Assembly (NCBI GenBank): GCA_000371745.1
Contig: AQUH01000004.1
Location: forward strand, 1 to 41,694
Length of the DNA stretch: 41,694 bases
Source of the DNA: an alpha proteobacterium SCGC AAA280-B11
GTDB taxonomy: Bacteria > Pseudomonadota > Alphaproteobacteria > Pelagibacterales > Pelagibacteraceae
Reading direction: 5' to 3'
This document shows positions 29,426 through 40,626 of the stretch, piece after piece (the stretch's first letter is position 1; the number at the start of each line of letters is the position of its first letter). Position numbers and translations under genes: made by a program. A model generated the notes under the pieces. The model saw nothing but the letters and a program-made list of their open reading frames with translations, searched no databases and was not told where the DNA came from.

Positions 29426-29875
29426 ATGAAAATTTCATTATATAAATATATTTCAATATTTTTATTTTTATATTCCTGCAACACAATTGATGAACTTCAT
29501 GGAATTGATAATTTAAAACTTCAATCAGAATCTCTTAAAATAAACACCACAAATTCTAATGATGTATTAAATTTAATTGGCCCCCCACAAAGCATAGGAC
29601 TTAAAAATGAAAATATTTGGTATTATAACGAAGTTCATCAAACCAGAAGTAAGTTTGGTGAAAAAATTATCACTGAAAGTAACACCCTAAGATTAGAGTT
29701 TGATAATCTTGGCATACTTAGAAAGCTTAATTTTTTAGATAAAAATGCTCTAAGCAAAAATACATTCAACGAAGAGCAAACTTTAAGCCTTGGAAAAGAC
29801 TCAAGTTTTTTATCTAGTTTTTTAGCAAGTATGAGACAACGAGCTAAAAACTATGGAAAAGCTAACGAGCAATAA
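29426..29875 (+). CDS. bamE: Outer membrane assembly lipoprotein BamE (SmpA/OmlA family)
   Basis: Lipobox [31 protein letters not shown]. Confidence 0.8.
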   Translation: MKISLYKYISIFLFLYSCNTIDELHGIDNLKLQSESLKINTTNSNDVLNLIGPPQSIGLKNENIWYYNEVHQTRSKFGEKIITESNTLRLEFDNLGILRKLNFLDKNALSKNTFNEEQTLSLGKDSSFLSSFLASMRQRAKNYGKANEQ

Positions 29876-31964
29876 TCGCAAGCAATAATAAAGCTACAAT
29901 ATTTGTAATCTTAATCATTGGATTAACTGCCGGACCAGCTGTATCTTTATAAGGATCTCCAACTGTATCTCCTGTTACCGCAGCTTTGTGAGCATCGGAA
30001 CCTTTTCCACCATGATGTCCGTCTTCAATATATTTCTTTGCATTATCCCATGCACCGCCGCCAGCTGTCATTGATACTGCTAAGAAAAATCCAGTAACAA
30101 TTACTCCAAGCAACATAGCTCCTAAAGCGGATAAAGCTGAAGAAGTTCCTGCAATTTTATAAATTATAATATAAAGAACTATTGGAGACAAAACCGGTAA
30201 CAAAGAAGGAATAATCATTTCTTTGATTGCAGCTTTAGTTAAAATATCTACAGCATTTCTGTAATCTGGTTTCTGTTTATTTTTCATAATACCAGGCCAT
30301 TTTTTAAACTGTCTTCTAACTTCAATAACTACAGCTCCTCCTGCTCTTCCAACTGCTTGCATTCCCATAGAAGCAAATAGATATGGAAGTAAACCTCCAA
30401 TTAACAAACCGATAACAACGTATGGATTTGATAAATCAAAATTTACAACAATTCCCTTTAATGCTGACCCTTGAGTTAAAGAAAAATGTTTAATGTCTTC
30501 TGTGTAAGCAGCAAATAAAACTAAAGCTCCAAGACCAGCAGAACCGATTGCATATCCTTTTGTTATAGCTTTTGTAGTATTTCCAACTGCATCAAGAGCG
30601 TCAGTAACTTTTCTAACATTAGCAGGTAAGTTACTCATTTGTGCTATTCCTCCAGCATTATCTGTAACTGGTCCATACGCATCTAAAGCAACTACCATTC
30701 CTGTTAATGCTAACATTGTAGTAACGGCAATTGCAATTCCATACAAGCCAGCGATCAAATAAGTTGATAAAATTCCAGCTACAATAATTAAAGCTGGTAA
30801 TGCTGTTGCTTCCATTGATACAGCCAAACCTTGAATTACGTTTGTACCATGTCCTGTTGTTGAAGACTTCGCGATTGATTTAACAGGGTTATAAGCTGTG
30901 CTAGTGTAATATTCCGTAACCCAAATTAACAATCCTGTAATCACTAGACCAATTACTCCGCAATAATACAATTTAAGTCCAGTAAAACTAAGAGTTCCTA
31001 CTTTATATACTTTAGTTAATCCAATAACATGCTGAGTAACCGGATATAAAACTATCAAAGATAAAATCGCTGAAACGATAAAACCTTTGTATAAAGCACC
31101 CATAATACTTTTATTAGATCCTAATCTTACAAAGTAAGTTCCAATAATAGATGTAATTAAACAGCTACCCGCAATTGATAATGGGTAAATAAGCATGCTT
31201 AAATTTCCAGAGAAAAATATTGATGCCAAAACCATAGTAGCAACAATTGTAACGGCATAAGTTTCAAATAAATCTGCAGCCATTCCAGCGCAATCTCCTA
31301 CGTTATCACCCACATTGTCAGCTATAACCGCTGGATTTCTAGGATCATCCTCAGGGATTCCGGCTTCAACTTTTCCAACTAAGTCAGCACCAACGTCTGC
31401 TCCTTTAGTAAAAATTCCCCCACCTAATCTTGCGAAAATTGAAATTAATGAAGCACCAAATCCTAATGCTACAAGAGCATTTGAAATTTCTCTTTCATTA
31501 ATTTTTAATTCTAAAAGTATCCAGTAATAAACAGCGATGGCAAGTAAAGCTAAACCAGCAACTAACATTCCTGTTAAAGCACCTGACTTGAAAGATATTC
31601 TTAAACCTTCTGCTAAACTTTTTCTTGAAGCCTCAGCAGTTCTTACGTTAGCTTGTACTGAAATTAACATTCCAGCATAGCCTGCTATTCCTGATAAAAA
31701 AGCTCCAATAAAATAACCAAGTCCAACCCAAGCACTAAATAAATAAATTACAACAACAAGAACTACCGCACCAACAATTGCTATAGTTGTGTACTGACGA
31801 TTTAAATATGCTCTAGCTCCTATTTGAATAGCACCAGCAATTTCTTTCATTCTTGCATTTCCTGAACTTGCTGACAAAATTTGAACGCCAGTTATATAAG
31901 CAAAAATAATTGATATAATTCCACTAAGGATTATTAAATTTAATACGAAACTTGGATTAAGCAT
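29862..31964 (-). CDS. hppA: Membrane-bound proton-translocating pyrophosphatase
   Basis: [66 protein letters not shown]. Confidence 0.96.
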   Translation of the reverse strand: MLNPSFVLNLIILSGIISIIFAYITGVQILSASSGNARMKEIAGAIQIGARAYLNRQYTTIAIVGAVVLVVVIYLFSAWVGLGYFIGAFLSGIAGYAGMLISVQANVRTAEASRKSLAEGLRISFKSGALTGMLVAGLALLAIAVYYWILLELKINEREISNALVALGFGASLISIFARLGGGIFTKGADVGADLVGKVEAGIPEDDPRNPAVIADNVGDNVGDCAGMAADLFETYAVTIVATMVLASIFFSGNLSMLIYPLSIAGSCLITSIIGTYFVRLGSNKSIMGALYKGFIVSAILSLIVLYPVTQHVIGLTKVYKVGTLSFTGLKLYYCGVIGLVITGLLIWVTEYYTSTAYNPVKSIAKSSTTGHGTNVIQGLAVSMEATALPALIIVAGILSTYLIAGLYGIAIAVTTMLALTGMVVALDAYGPVTDNAGGIAQMSNLPANVRKVTDALDAVGNTTKAITKGYAIGSAGLGALVLFAAYTEDIKHFSLTQGSALKGIVVNFDLSNPYVVIGLLIGGLLPYLFASMGMQAVGRAGGAVVIEVRRQFKKWPGIMKNKQKPDYRNAVDILTKAAIKEMIIPSLLPVLSPIVLYIIIYKIAGTSSALSALGAMLLGVIVTGFFLAVSMTAGGGAWDNAKKYIEDGHHGGKGSDAHKAAVTGDTVGDPYKDTAGPAVNPMIKITNIVALLLLAIIAR

Positions 31965-32080
31965 AATTATAGACTTTTAGTTGGTTAGGTTAACGAGAAC
32001 CATGTAATTGCCAAATTACATCAATAAAATCAATCTTTTTTATTCAAAAATCTTTAAATTAAATAGAAAACTTTGCGTAA

Positions 32081-32461
32081 TTAAACGCTTTTTGCAATTT
32101 TATCTAGAACTGCATTAATAATGTTCTTTTGTTTGTCATTGAGAAACATTTTAGTAATTTTTAAATACTCATCAATCACAACCTTGAATGGTGTCTTTTT
32201 GTAAAAGAAAATTTCATAAATTGCAGATTTTAATATTATAGAAAATATTATTTCAAAGTTCTTAAGATCAAATTTTTTATCTAAAAAATTTATTAGTTTT
32301 TCCTCTAATAAAGAATTATTTTCTATTACTCCATTGCAGATTTTTTTTATGAATCTTTTGTAAGGATTCTTAAAATCAAATAATAATTTTTCTTGGTTTA
32401 TATAATGACTATACAGAAGTTGTACTATTATTAATCTTGAAGTATTTTTAACGTTAGTCAT
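32081..32461 (-). CDS. nusB: Transcription antitermination factor NusB
   Basis: SRLIIVQLLYSHY, ILKSAIYEIFF, VVIDEYLKITKMF; adjacent to ribH. Confidence 0.88.
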   Translation of the reverse strand: MTNVKNTSRLIIVQLLYSHYINQEKLLFDFKNPYKRFIKKICNGVIENNSLLEEKLINFLDKKFDLKNFEIIFSIILKSAIYEIFFYKKTPFKVVIDEYLKITKMFLNDKQKNIINAVLDKIAKSV

Positions 32462-32883
32462 TAATGTTTATAAATAGAATTATAAACACTCAATGCAGCG
32501 TGGGTAGCTTCTCCACCTTTATTTTTTAATTTAGGATCGCACCTAACTTCTGCTTGTTTTGGGGTATTACAATTTAATACACCGTTAGAAACTGGAACAT
32601 TATATTTTATAGAAATTTCTAACAATTTATCTGATACGGACTGACTAATAATATCAAAGTGTGGAGTTTCGCCTTTAATTATACATCCAAGAGCTATGCA
32701 AAAAGCGTATTTCTTATCTTTTAACAATATATTTAATAGTTGTGGTATCTCATAAGCTCCTGTCACTGAATAATGTCTAACATCAAATAATTTTTTATCT
32801 AATTTTTTTAAGGCACCAGCTAAAAGTTGTTTTTCAAAATTTTTATAGAATGATGAACTAATTATTAATACTTTTTTTTTCAT
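32461..32883 (-). CDS. ribH: 6,7-dimethyl-8-ribityllumazine synthase
   Basis: VTGAYEIPQLL, ALGCIIKGETPHFDII, NGVLNCNTPKQAEVR, KGGEATHAAL. Confidence 0.95.
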   Translation of the reverse strand: MKKKVLIISSSFYKNFEKQLLAGALKKLDKKLFDVRHYSVTGAYEIPQLLNILLKDKKYAFCIALGCIIKGETPHFDIISQSVSDKLLEISIKYNVPVSNGVLNCNTPKQAEVRCDPKLKNKGGEATHAALSVYNSIYKH

Positions 32884-33935
32884 TTAATAAACTCTTGTTT
32901 GACGATTTTTATACCAAAGCCATCTAAGCCTATTATATTTTTTTTAGACTTAGATATTAAAATCATTTTTCTAATATTTAAACTTCTCAAAATTTGAGCA
33001 CCAATACCGTAATTTCTTAAACTGCTTTCTTTCTTTTTATTAAGATTATTTTTAACTAATTCATCTCTTATTATAATCAAAATACAATTCTTGTATTTTT
33101 TATAATAATTAAGTGTTTTGTTAATAGATAGATTTTCTTTATTTTTTGATAAAAAACTAGTTACAATATTTGAAGAAATAACTCTAACTCTAGGTACAAT
33201 TTTTTTATCTTGAGCTTTGATTAAAGCAATGTGCTCTTTGCCATCTAATTTATTCTCATAAATTTTGACTTGATAAGTATCCTTTTTTCCAATTTTTACT
33301 TGTTCAATTCTTTTTAGTTTTATTAAACTTTCTTTTTTTAACCTGTAAGCAATTAAATCTTCAATTCTTGCTATATTTAAATTAAATTTTTTAGCATAGT
33401 TAAAAAGGTGTCTTCCTTTTGCCATTGAACCGTCTGTGTTCATTATTTCGCAAATGACTCCGCTTGAACCGCAACCTGAAAGTTTTGCTATGTCAACAGA
33501 TGCCTCCGTGTGCCCTGCTCTTTCAAGTACTCCTCCATCTTTAGCTATTAGAGGAAAAATATGTCCAGGCGTAGATATGTCTTTTTTTTTAACATTTTTT
33601 TTAATTGCTGTTTTAATTGTATGAGCTCTGTCTTTTGCAGATATACCTGTTGTGACTCCTTTTCGTGCTTCTATAGAAATAGTAAATGCAGTTTGTAATC
33701 TAGAAGAATTTCTACTTGGCATCAGAGATAAATTTAGTGCTTTCGCTTTATTCTTATCAATTGCTAGACAAATTAAACCTCTACCGTGCGTTGCCATAAA
33801 ATTTATCTTTTTATGATCAATCTTTGACGCTGGAATAACTAGATCACCTTCGTTTTCTCTATTTTTATCATCCATTAAAATAAAAATTTTTCCTTTTTTT
33901 GCATCCTGAATAATTTTTTTAATTGAAGAAAACAT
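32880..33935 (-). CDS. ribB: 3,4-dihydroxy-2-butanone-4-phosphate synthase with degenerate GTP cyclohydrolase II domain
   Basis: RibB motifs DDKNRENEGDLVIPA, THGRGLIC, GHTEASVDIAKLSG intact; C-terminal RibA-like half lacks the zinc-binding Cys motif. Confidence 0.88.
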   Translation of the reverse strand: MFSSIKKIIQDAKKGKIFILMDDKNRENEGDLVIPASKIDHKKINFMATHGRGLICLAIDKNKAKALNLSLMPSRNSSRLQTAFTISIEARKGVTTGISAKDRAHTIKTAIKKNVKKKDISTPGHIFPLIAKDGGVLERAGHTEASVDIAKLSGCGSSGVICEIMNTDGSMAKGRHLFNYAKKFNLNIARIEDLIAYRLKKESLIKLKRIEQVKIGKKDTYQVKIYENKLDGKEHIALIKAQDKKIVPRVRVISSNIVTSFLSKNKENLSINKTLNYYKKYKNCILIIIRDELVKNNLNKKKESSLRNYGIGAQILRSLNIRKMILISKSKKNIIGLDGFGIKIVKQEFIK

Positions 33936-33937
33936 AT

Positions 33938-34531
33938 TTATTTTTTTAATAAAGTTTTAGCTATTAAATCAATCTCAACATTAACGTAATTATTTTTTTT
34001 TAATTTTAATAAATTTGTATTTTGAAGTGTATGAGGAATAATCACAACTTTAAATTTATTAGGAAAAATTTTAGCAATGGTTAAAGACACTCCATTAATT
34101 GCTATAGACCCCTTTTCAATTAGAAATTTTTTAAATTTTTTAGGTATATTAAAAATTATAATCCAACTTTTCTTATTGTTAGAATTAATACTTAAAACTT
34201 TTATTGTTGTATCTACGTGTCCTTGAACAAAATGACCTGCAAACTCATCACCATATTTCAATGATTTTTCTAGATTTATTACATCACCAGATTTTAAATG
34301 CTTAAAAGCGGATGTGATAACCGTATGATTTGATAAATAAAAAAATAATTCATTCCTTTTCTTATTTTTAATAATTTTTGTTAAAGTTAAACAAACTCCA
34401 GAACATGCAATGGAAGTTCCAATATCTTTTTTAGTAAAACTTAGATTTGAAATAACCGATAAATAGTAACCATTATTTTTTTTTTGTAATTCTTTAATAA
34501 TACCAATATTTTTTATTATGCCAGTAAACAT
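33938..34531 (-). CDS. ribE: Riboflavin synthase
   Basis: MFTGIIKNIGII, IACSGVCLTLT, GHFVQGHVDTT, IAINGVSLTI. Confidence 0.93.
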   Translation of the reverse strand: MFTGIIKNIGIIKELQKKNNGYYLSVISNLSFTKKDIGTSIACSGVCLTLTKIIKNKKRNELFFYLSNHTVITSAFKHLKSGDVINLEKSLKYGDEFAGHFVQGHVDTTIKVLSINSNNKKSWIIIFNIPKKFKKFLIEKGSIAINGVSLTIAKIFPNKFKVVIIPHTLQNTNLLKLKKNNYVNVEIDLIAKTLLKK

Positions 34532-34539
34532 AAATTTAA

Positions 34540-35643
34540 TTATTTTTGAAATACAGTTAAATTGTTATTTTTTAAATAAATCTGCTGCATTATTTTATTG
34601 TTCTTAAATCTCTTCATTAAAATCATATAAATATTTTTAAAAGAGTGTGATGATTTCTTATTTGTAATTTCATCATTTTTAAAAAAATAAAAAATATCTA
34701 TAAGATTTAAGTCGATAAATTTTTTTATAGTATTAAGGCCCCCTTCTATTAAGACATTCTTGTAACCCAATAAACCAATGGTAACTAGGATTTCTTTGCA
34801 GTCTATTTGTTTATTTTTATTTAGTGGCAAATAAATTAAGTAAATATTTTTATTTTTAAGGTAATTAATTTTATTATTATTTTTATTCGAATAAAAAATA
34901 TAAGTTTTAATTTTTTTAGCAGATAATATTAATTTTGAATTTCTATTAATTTTAAGATTTGGATCAATTATAAATCGGGAAGGATTAGATTGAGTAAGTC
35001 CGCTAATACGACAATTTAATAATGGATTATCCTTATTGTGCGTATTAACTCCAATTAGTATAGCATTGATTTCAGAGCGCAAAACATGAGTTAATTTTTT
35101 TGAATAAATGTTTGTTATTTGCCGTCTATTTTTAATAAAAGAATAATAATTTTTTGAAGTTGCAACTTTTGCATAAACTTTTGGTAAAAAATTTTTATTA
35201 AAATCATTGTAAATTTTATAGAAATTATTTTTATAAATATTATTAATTTTATTAATTTTTATTTTATTATTCTGCAAAAATTCAAGACCTTTTCCTTGTA
35301 CTCTTGGATCATTATCTGTTTCGGAATAGTAAAGATTCTTTACATTTTTATTAACTATAAACTTTGTACAAGGTGGATTTTTTCCTTGATGATGACAAGG
35401 TTCTAAAGAAACGTAACAATCTAAATTATTATTTTTTTTTAAATTAACCAGAGCTGAATATTCACCGTGTGGACTCCCTCCAATACCCGTTACGCCGTAA
35501 GATATAATTTTATCTTTTTTACAAACTAGACAACCAACTGAAGGATTGATGCCTGTCATATTATTATGAACATTGGCTAAATTAAAAGCCAAGTTCATAT
35601 AATAAGACTTAATAAACTTAGTTTTATTTTTTTGAAGGGACAT
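34540..35643 (-). CDS. ribD: Riboflavin biosynthesis deaminase/reductase RibD
   Basis: [41 protein letters not shown]-terminal reductase [19 protein letters not shown]. Confidence 0.92.
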   Translation of the reverse strand: MSLQKNKTKFIKSYYMNLAFNLANVHNNMTGINPSVGCLVCKKDKIISYGVTGIGGSPHGEYSALVNLKKNNNLDCYVSLEPCHHQGKNPPCTKFIVNKNVKNLYYSETDNDPRVQGKGLEFLQNNKIKINKINNIYKNNFYKIYNDFNKNFLPKVYAKVATSKNYYSFIKNRRQITNIYSKKLTHVLRSEINAILIGVNTHNKDNPLLNCRISGLTQSNPSRFIIDPNLKINRNSKLILSAKKIKTYIFYSNKNNNKINYLKNKNIYLIYLPLNKNKQIDCKEILVTIGLLGYKNVLIEGGLNTIKKFIDLNLIDIFYFFKNDEITNKKSSHSFKNIYMILMKRFKNNKIMQQIYLKNNNLTVFQK

Positions 35644-36082
35644 TAAGTTGGTCTACAAATTGCTCAAAATCTTTCGCCTCTTTAAAATTAGTATATACAG
35701 AAGCAAAACGAACATAGGCAACAGGATCTAGTTCTTTGAGACCTTCCATTACATATTTTCCAATCGTGCTAGATAATATTTCGGCCTGACCTAAATCTTC
35801 TAAATTTCTGTAAATCTTGGAAATAAATTTTTCTATTGTATCGCTATCAACGGGTCTTTTTCTTAGTGCAATATTAATAGATTTAGCTAATTTTTCTCTA
35901 TCAAAAGTAGATTTTCTTCCATTTTTTTTAACAACAATTAATTCTCTAAGCTGAACTCTTTCAAAAGTAGTAAATCTTTGCTTACAGCTACACTCTCTTC
36001 TTCTTCTAATAACAGTTCCATCTTCTGTAGGTCTTGAGTCAATGACTGAAGTTTCTTTATCTTTGCAAAATGGACAAATCAT
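35624..36082 (-). CDS. nrdR: Transcriptional repressor NrdR
   Basis: [44 protein letters not shown]. Confidence 0.95.
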   Translation of the reverse strand: MICPFCKDKETSVIDSRPTEDGTVIRRRRECSCKQRFTTFERVQLRELIVVKKNGRKSTFDREKLAKSINIALRKRPVDSDTIEKFISKIYRNLEDLGQAEILSSTIGKYVMEGLKELDPVAYVRFASVYTNFKEAKDFEQFVDQLNVPSKK

Positions 36083-36087
36083 AAAAA

Positions 36088-37386
36088 TTAAAAGTTATAG
36101 ATTGGAAAATTAGCACACAATTTTTTTACTTTTTCTTGAACTTCTTTTTCAACTTCATTACTTTTGTTATTAATTAGACCTTTCAAAACTTGATCTATCA
36201 GGTTTCCAACTGTTTTAAATTCATTTGTAGAAAATCCTCTTGTAGTGCACGCTGGAGTTCCAAGTCTTATTCCTGAGGTAATCCAAGGTTTTTGATCATC
36301 ATAAGGAATACCATTTTTATTGCATGTTATGTTCGCTCTTCCTAAAGAATCTGAGGCATCTTTTCCGGTAAGTTTAAAAGGTCTTAAATCTATGAGTATT
36401 AAATGTGTATCAGTTCCTCCTGAGAAAATTGTATAACCTAAATTTTTTAAAGTTTCTGAAAGTGCTTGAGCATTAGCTACTACTGATTTTGTGTAGGATT
36501 TAAAATTCTCTGATAAAGCTTCTTTAAAACAGACAGCTTTAGCGGCTATTACATGCATTAGTGGTCCGCCTTGTAGACCAGGAAAAACCGCTGAATTCAT
36601 TTTTTTTGCCAACTCTTCATTATTAGTAAGTATCAAACCTCCTCGTGGCCCCCTCAAAACTTTATGTGTGGTAGAAGTGACTACATCGGCATATTCAATT
36701 GGATTTGGATATGCTCCTCCGGCAACTAAGCCTGAAAAATGAGCCATATCAACTAGTAGATAAGCACCAACTTCTTTTGCAATATCTTTAAAAATTTTAA
36801 AATCGATAATTCTTGAATAGGCGCTTCCTCCTGCAATAATTAATTTTGGCTTATGTTTAATTGCCAGTTCTTTAACTGAATTGTAATCAATTAAACCGTT
36901 ATCTTTTCTGACTCCATACGCAATAGCATTAAACCACTTTCCAGACATAGCAGGCGCTGCTCCATGGGTTAAATGACCTCCTTGATCAATACCCATTCCT
37001 AAAATTGTATCTCCTGGCTTAATCAATGCTAAAAATACAGCTGCATTTGCTTGTGCACCTGAATGGGGCTGAACATTTGCAAAATTACAATTAAATAATT
37101 TTTTTACTCTCTCAATAGCTAAGTCTTCAGCAATATCAACGAATTCGCAACCTCCATAATATCTTTTACCGCTATAACCTTCGGCATACTTATTTGTTAA
37201 TACGGATCCTTGCGCCTCTAAAACTGCTCTTGAAACAATATTTTCAGAAGCAATTAACTCAATGTGATTTTGCTGGCGTGAGAATTCTTTTTGAATTGAA
37301 TTGTAAATATCTGGATCTGAATTTTTTAAATTAGAATTAAAAAAATCTTCAATATATTTTTTGTCAATTTTATTATCCAAGCTCAT
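36088..37386 (-). CDS. glyA: Serine hydroxymethyltransferase
   Basis: [49 protein letters not shown]. Confidence 0.97.
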   Translation of the reverse strand: MSLDNKIDKKYIEDFFNSNLKNSDPDIYNSIQKEFSRQQNHIELIASENIVSRAVLEAQGSVLTNKYAEGYSGKRYYGGCEFVDIAEDLAIERVKKLFNCNFANVQPHSGAQANAAVFLALIKPGDTILGMGIDQGGHLTHGAAPAMSGKWFNAIAYGVRKDNGLIDYNSVKELAIKHKPKLIIAGGSAYSRIIDFKIFKDIAKEVGAYLLVDMAHFSGLVAGGAYPNPIEYADVVTSTTHKVLRGPRGGLILTNNEELAKKMNSAVFPGLQGGPLMHVIAAKAVCFKEALSENFKSYTKSVVANAQALSETLKNLGYTIFSGGTDTHLILIDLRPFKLTGKDASDSLGRANITCNKNGIPYDDQKPWITSGIRLGTPACTTRGFSTNEFKTVGNLIDQVLKGLINNKSNEVEKEVQEKVKKLCANFPIYNF

Positions 37387-37388
37387 AT

Positions 37389-37832
37389 TTATTTATCTAA
37401 TTTTTTTACTCTTGCTGTATGTCTGCCACCTTCAAATTTTGTACTAATAAAAGTATTTATAATTTTTTGCGCGTTTTTAAAATGAATTAATCTAGCGCCA
37501 AGACATAATACATTAGCATTATTATGCTTTCTAGCTAAAGATGCTGATATTTGATTATAACAAACAGCTGCTCTTATTTTCTTAAACCTATTTGCCGCAA
37601 TAGAAACTCCTATACCTGAACCACAAATTAATATTCCAAAAGAAGATTTTTTTCTTACCAATAACGCAAGTTTTTTTGCGTAATCTGGGTAATCAACTCT
37701 TTCGTCTGAGAAGGTACCAAGATCTAATGATTTGATTTTAGATTTATTTAGAAAAATTTTAACTTTTTCTTTCATTAAAAAACCAGCGTGATCTGAGGCT
37801 ATAACGATGGATTTAGTTAAAGATTTGGACAC
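37389..37832 (-). CDS. rpiB: Ribose-5-phosphate isomerase B
   Basis: [48 protein letters not shown]. Confidence 0.93.
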   Translation of the reverse strand: MSKSLTKSIVIASDHAGFLMKEKVKIFLNKSKIKSLDLGTFSDERVDYPDYAKKLALLVRKKSSFGILICGSGIGVSIAANRFKKIRAAVCYNQISASLARKHNNANVLCLGARLIHFKNAQKIINTFISTKFEGGRHTARVKKLDK

Positions 37833-37895
37833 ACCAGTTAATTACCAACTTCAAAATAGCTTGTATATTAAAAAGATAATTAATAATTTTATATA

Positions 37896-39116
37896 TTAAG
37901 CCGCTCTTGAAAGTTTCAATTCTCTCCAAATTTCATTGAGCGCATTAACAAGAAATTCTAACTTAGAATCATCATGCAAAGGAGTTGGAGTAAACCTAAG
38001 TCTCTCTAGTCCCCTAGGAACAGTTGGATAATTAATTGGCTGAACATATATTGAATAATCGTTAAGCAAAATATCAGAGATTTCCTTACATCTAACAGGG
38101 TCCTTTACTAATAAAGGAACTATGTGACTATTATTTTTAATAATTGGCAAATTATGAGCCAACATCAATTTTTTTAATTTGTTTGCTCTTTCATAAAGAG
38201 CTTCTCTTAAACTATGATTATTTTTTACATAACGAATGCTTGCGACTGCGGCAGCAGCTAAACTTGGTGGCAAAGAAGTTGTAAAAATAAAACCTGGAGC
38301 AAAAGATCTTATTACATCAATAATATTAGATTTTGCTGTAATATATCCTCCCATTAGTCCAAAGCCTTTTGCAAGTGTACCTTCAATAATATCAATCTCA
38401 GATGTTAGGCCTAGCTGTTCTGATAAACCTCCTCCATTATTTCCATAAAGTCCTACTCCATGAACCTCATCTAGATAAGTTAGTGCATTATATTTTTTTG
38501 AAATTTCAATTATTTTTTTTATTGGTGCAAAATCACCATCCATTGAATAAACAGATTCAAATGCAACAATTTTTGGATGTTCTTTATTAGAATTTTTTAA
38601 AAGATATTCAAGATGGTCAACGTCATTATGTTTCCAGATAAATTTATCAGAATTACCTTTTCTAATACCTTCAATCATTGATGCGTGATTATTTTCATCT
38701 GAGAAAATAATACATTTAGGTAAAAATTTAGCTAACGTACTTAGTGCGCACTCATTTGCAATGTAACCGGAAGTAAAAATTAAAGCTCCATCTTTATTAT
38801 GAAATCTTGCTAGCTCATTTTCTAATTCAACATGATAATTTGAAGTACCAGAAATATTTCTTGTTCCTCCAGCACCAGCACCTACTAAATTTACAGCATT
38901 TACAAATGCATCAACAACTAATGGGTTCTGCCCCATTCCTAAATAATCATTGCTACACCAGATAGTTACATCTGATTTAATGCCGTATTGATTATTATAA
39001 ACTGCTTTAGGAAACTCACCTTTTTTTCGAGTAATGTTATTAAAAACTCTATAACGACCTTCTTGTCTTAGATCTTTCAATGCGCTGTTAAAAATAAGAT
39101 CGTAATCTATGCTCAT
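37896..39116 (-). CDS. hemA: 5-aminolevulinate synthase
   Basis: WCSNDYLGMGQNPLV, GAGAGGTRNISGTSNYHVELE, LDEVHGVGLYG, GTLAKGFGLMGGYI. Confidence 0.96.
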   Translation of the reverse strand: MSIDYDLIFNSALKDLRQEGRYRVFNNITRKKGEFPKAVYNNQYGIKSDVTIWCSNDYLGMGQNPLVVDAFVNAVNLVGAGAGGTRNISGTSNYHVELENELARFHNKDGALIFTSGYIANECALSTLAKFLPKCIIFSDENNHASMIEGIRKGNSDKFIWKHNDVDHLEYLLKNSNKEHPKIVAFESVYSMDGDFAPIKKIIEISKKYNALTYLDEVHGVGLYGNNGGGLSEQLGLTSEIDIIEGTLAKGFGLMGGYITAKSNIIDVIRSFAPGFIFTTSLPPSLAAAAVASIRYVKNNHSLREALYERANKLKKLMLAHNLPIIKNNSHIVPLLVKDPVRCKEISDILLNDYSIYVQPINYPTVPRGLERLRFTPTPLHDDSKLEFLVNALNEIWRELKLSRAA

Positions 39117-39194
39117 AACTAATATTATCCTATAGAAAATACTTTTTTCAAATATATACTTTTGCTGTATTGTCGCATTAAATATTAAATTCTC

Positions 39195-40178
39195 ATGAAG
39201 TTTCCTAGTACTAGATTAAGAAGAAATAGAAAGTCAGAATGGTCTAGACGACTAATAAATGACACCTACCTTGATAAATCTGATTTTATATTACCTATTT
39301 TTGTTTGCGAAGGTAAAAACCAGAAGCAAGAAATCAGATCGATGCCTGGGATTTTTAGATATTCCATAGATAGACTAGATGAAATAATTTCAAGAGCTTC
39401 AAAAAATGAAATACCTGCTGTTGCTATTTTTCCACTAATTGAAAGCTCTAAAAAAAATAATAAAGGAACTGAGGCTTTAAATAAAAATAATGTAATTTGT
39501 AATGCAATATACCAAGTAAAAAAAATAAATAAAAATATCGGCGTTATGTGTGATGTAGCGTTAGATCCTTACACTTCTCATGGTCACGATGGTCTTATTA
39601 TCAATAATGAAATTGATAATGATGAAACCAACAAAATTTTAATTAAACAAGCTTTAGTACAGGCCCAGGCAGGTTGCGATATTATTGCTCCATCCGACAT
39701 GATGGATGGAAGAATTGGTTTAATAAGAGATGCTCTAGAAAAAAATAAATTTTTTAATGTTCAAATATTATCTTATGCCGTTAAATATGCTTCTAATTTC
39801 TACTCCCCCTTTAGAGAAGCTGTAGGCACATCTTCAACTCTTAAATCTGATAAAAAAACTTATCAAATGGATTATAAAAATTCAGAGGAAGCTCTATTAG
39901 AAGTTAAATTAGATCTAGATGAAGGAGCTGATTTTGTAATGGTTAAACCAGCTTTAGCATATCTTGATATTATTTATAAAATTAAACAAAAATTTAATGT
40001 ACCAGTTTTTGCTTACAATGTTTCTGGTGAATATAGCTTGATCAAAAATGGCATTAAATCATCATTGGTAACTGAAGATATTATTCTTGAAGTAATTTAT
40101 AGTTTCAAAAGAGCCGGAGCGAATGCAATTGTTTCATACTTTGCAAACGAAGTAATAGAAAAATACCTATCAAGATAA
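39195..40178 (+). CDS. hemB: Delta-aminolevulinic acid dehydratase
   Basis: CDVALDPYTSHGHDG, IAPSDMMDGRIG, VMVKPALAYLD, YNVSGEYS. Confidence 0.97.
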   Translation: MKFPSTRLRRNRKSEWSRRLINDTYLDKSDFILPIFVCEGKNQKQEIRSMPGIFRYSIDRLDEIISRASKNEIPAVAIFPLIESSKKNNKGTEALNKNNVICNAIYQVKKINKNIGVMCDVALDPYTSHGHDGLIINNEIDNDETNKILIKQALVQAQAGCDIIAPSDMMDGRIGLIRDALEKNKFFNVQILSYAVKYASNFYSPFREAVGTSSTLKSDKKTYQMDYKNSEEALLEVKLDLDEGADFVMVKPALAYLDIIYKIKQKFNVPVFAYNVSGEYSLIKNGIKSSLVTEDIILEVIYSFKRAGANAIVSYFANEVIEKYLSR

Positions 40179-40622
40179 TTTTTTATATTTGCTCGCAAAA
40201 TAGATTAAAGGTTTTTCTACTTTTTTTAATTTAAATTTTAAAACTTTTGCAACAAAGAATAAATGATCACCAATATTTATTTTCTTAATTGTTTTACAAT
40301 TAAGCTCAGCAAGATTATTTTTTAATAAATTTTTTACTATAATTGAATTTTTTTTTACTTCATTTTTTGATGAAAAATAATTTGAAACTTCAATTTGTTT
40401 TTCCGATAAAATATAGATATTAAAAAATTTTAAATTACTAAATTTTTTAAAACTAGAAGTTGTTTTGTCCAAACTCCAGGAAATATAAGTAGGCTTTAAA
40501 GATATTGAGACAAAAGAATTAACCGTAATTCCTTTAACAAAATTATTTTTGTCATGTTTAGCAACAACTGTAATTCCAGTTGCGTATTTTGATAAAACTT
40601 TTTTATATTTAGAAATATTCAT
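40170..40622 (-). CDS. Flavin reductase-like FMN-binding protein
   Basis: KYATGITVVAKHDKNNFVKGITVNSFVSISLKPTYISWSLDKT; start placed at MNISKYKK. Confidence 0.85.
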   Translation of the reverse strand: MNISKYKKVLSKYATGITVVAKHDKNNFVKGITVNSFVSISLKPTYISWSLDKTTSSFKKFSNLKFFNIYILSEKQIEVSNYFSSKNEVKKNSIIVKNLLKNNLAELNCKTIKKINIGDHLFFVAKVLKFKLKKVEKPLIYFASKYKKLS

Positions 40623-40626
40623 AGCA

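Noticed and set aside
32461-36090. FMN riboswitch in the riboflavin operon or glycine riboswitch before glyA
   Set aside because: Genes are packed with only a few bases between them; no space for an aptamer
40391-40399. Second copy of the TTCCGATAA half-site
   Set aside because: Single half-site inside a coding region with no inverted partner; expected by chance
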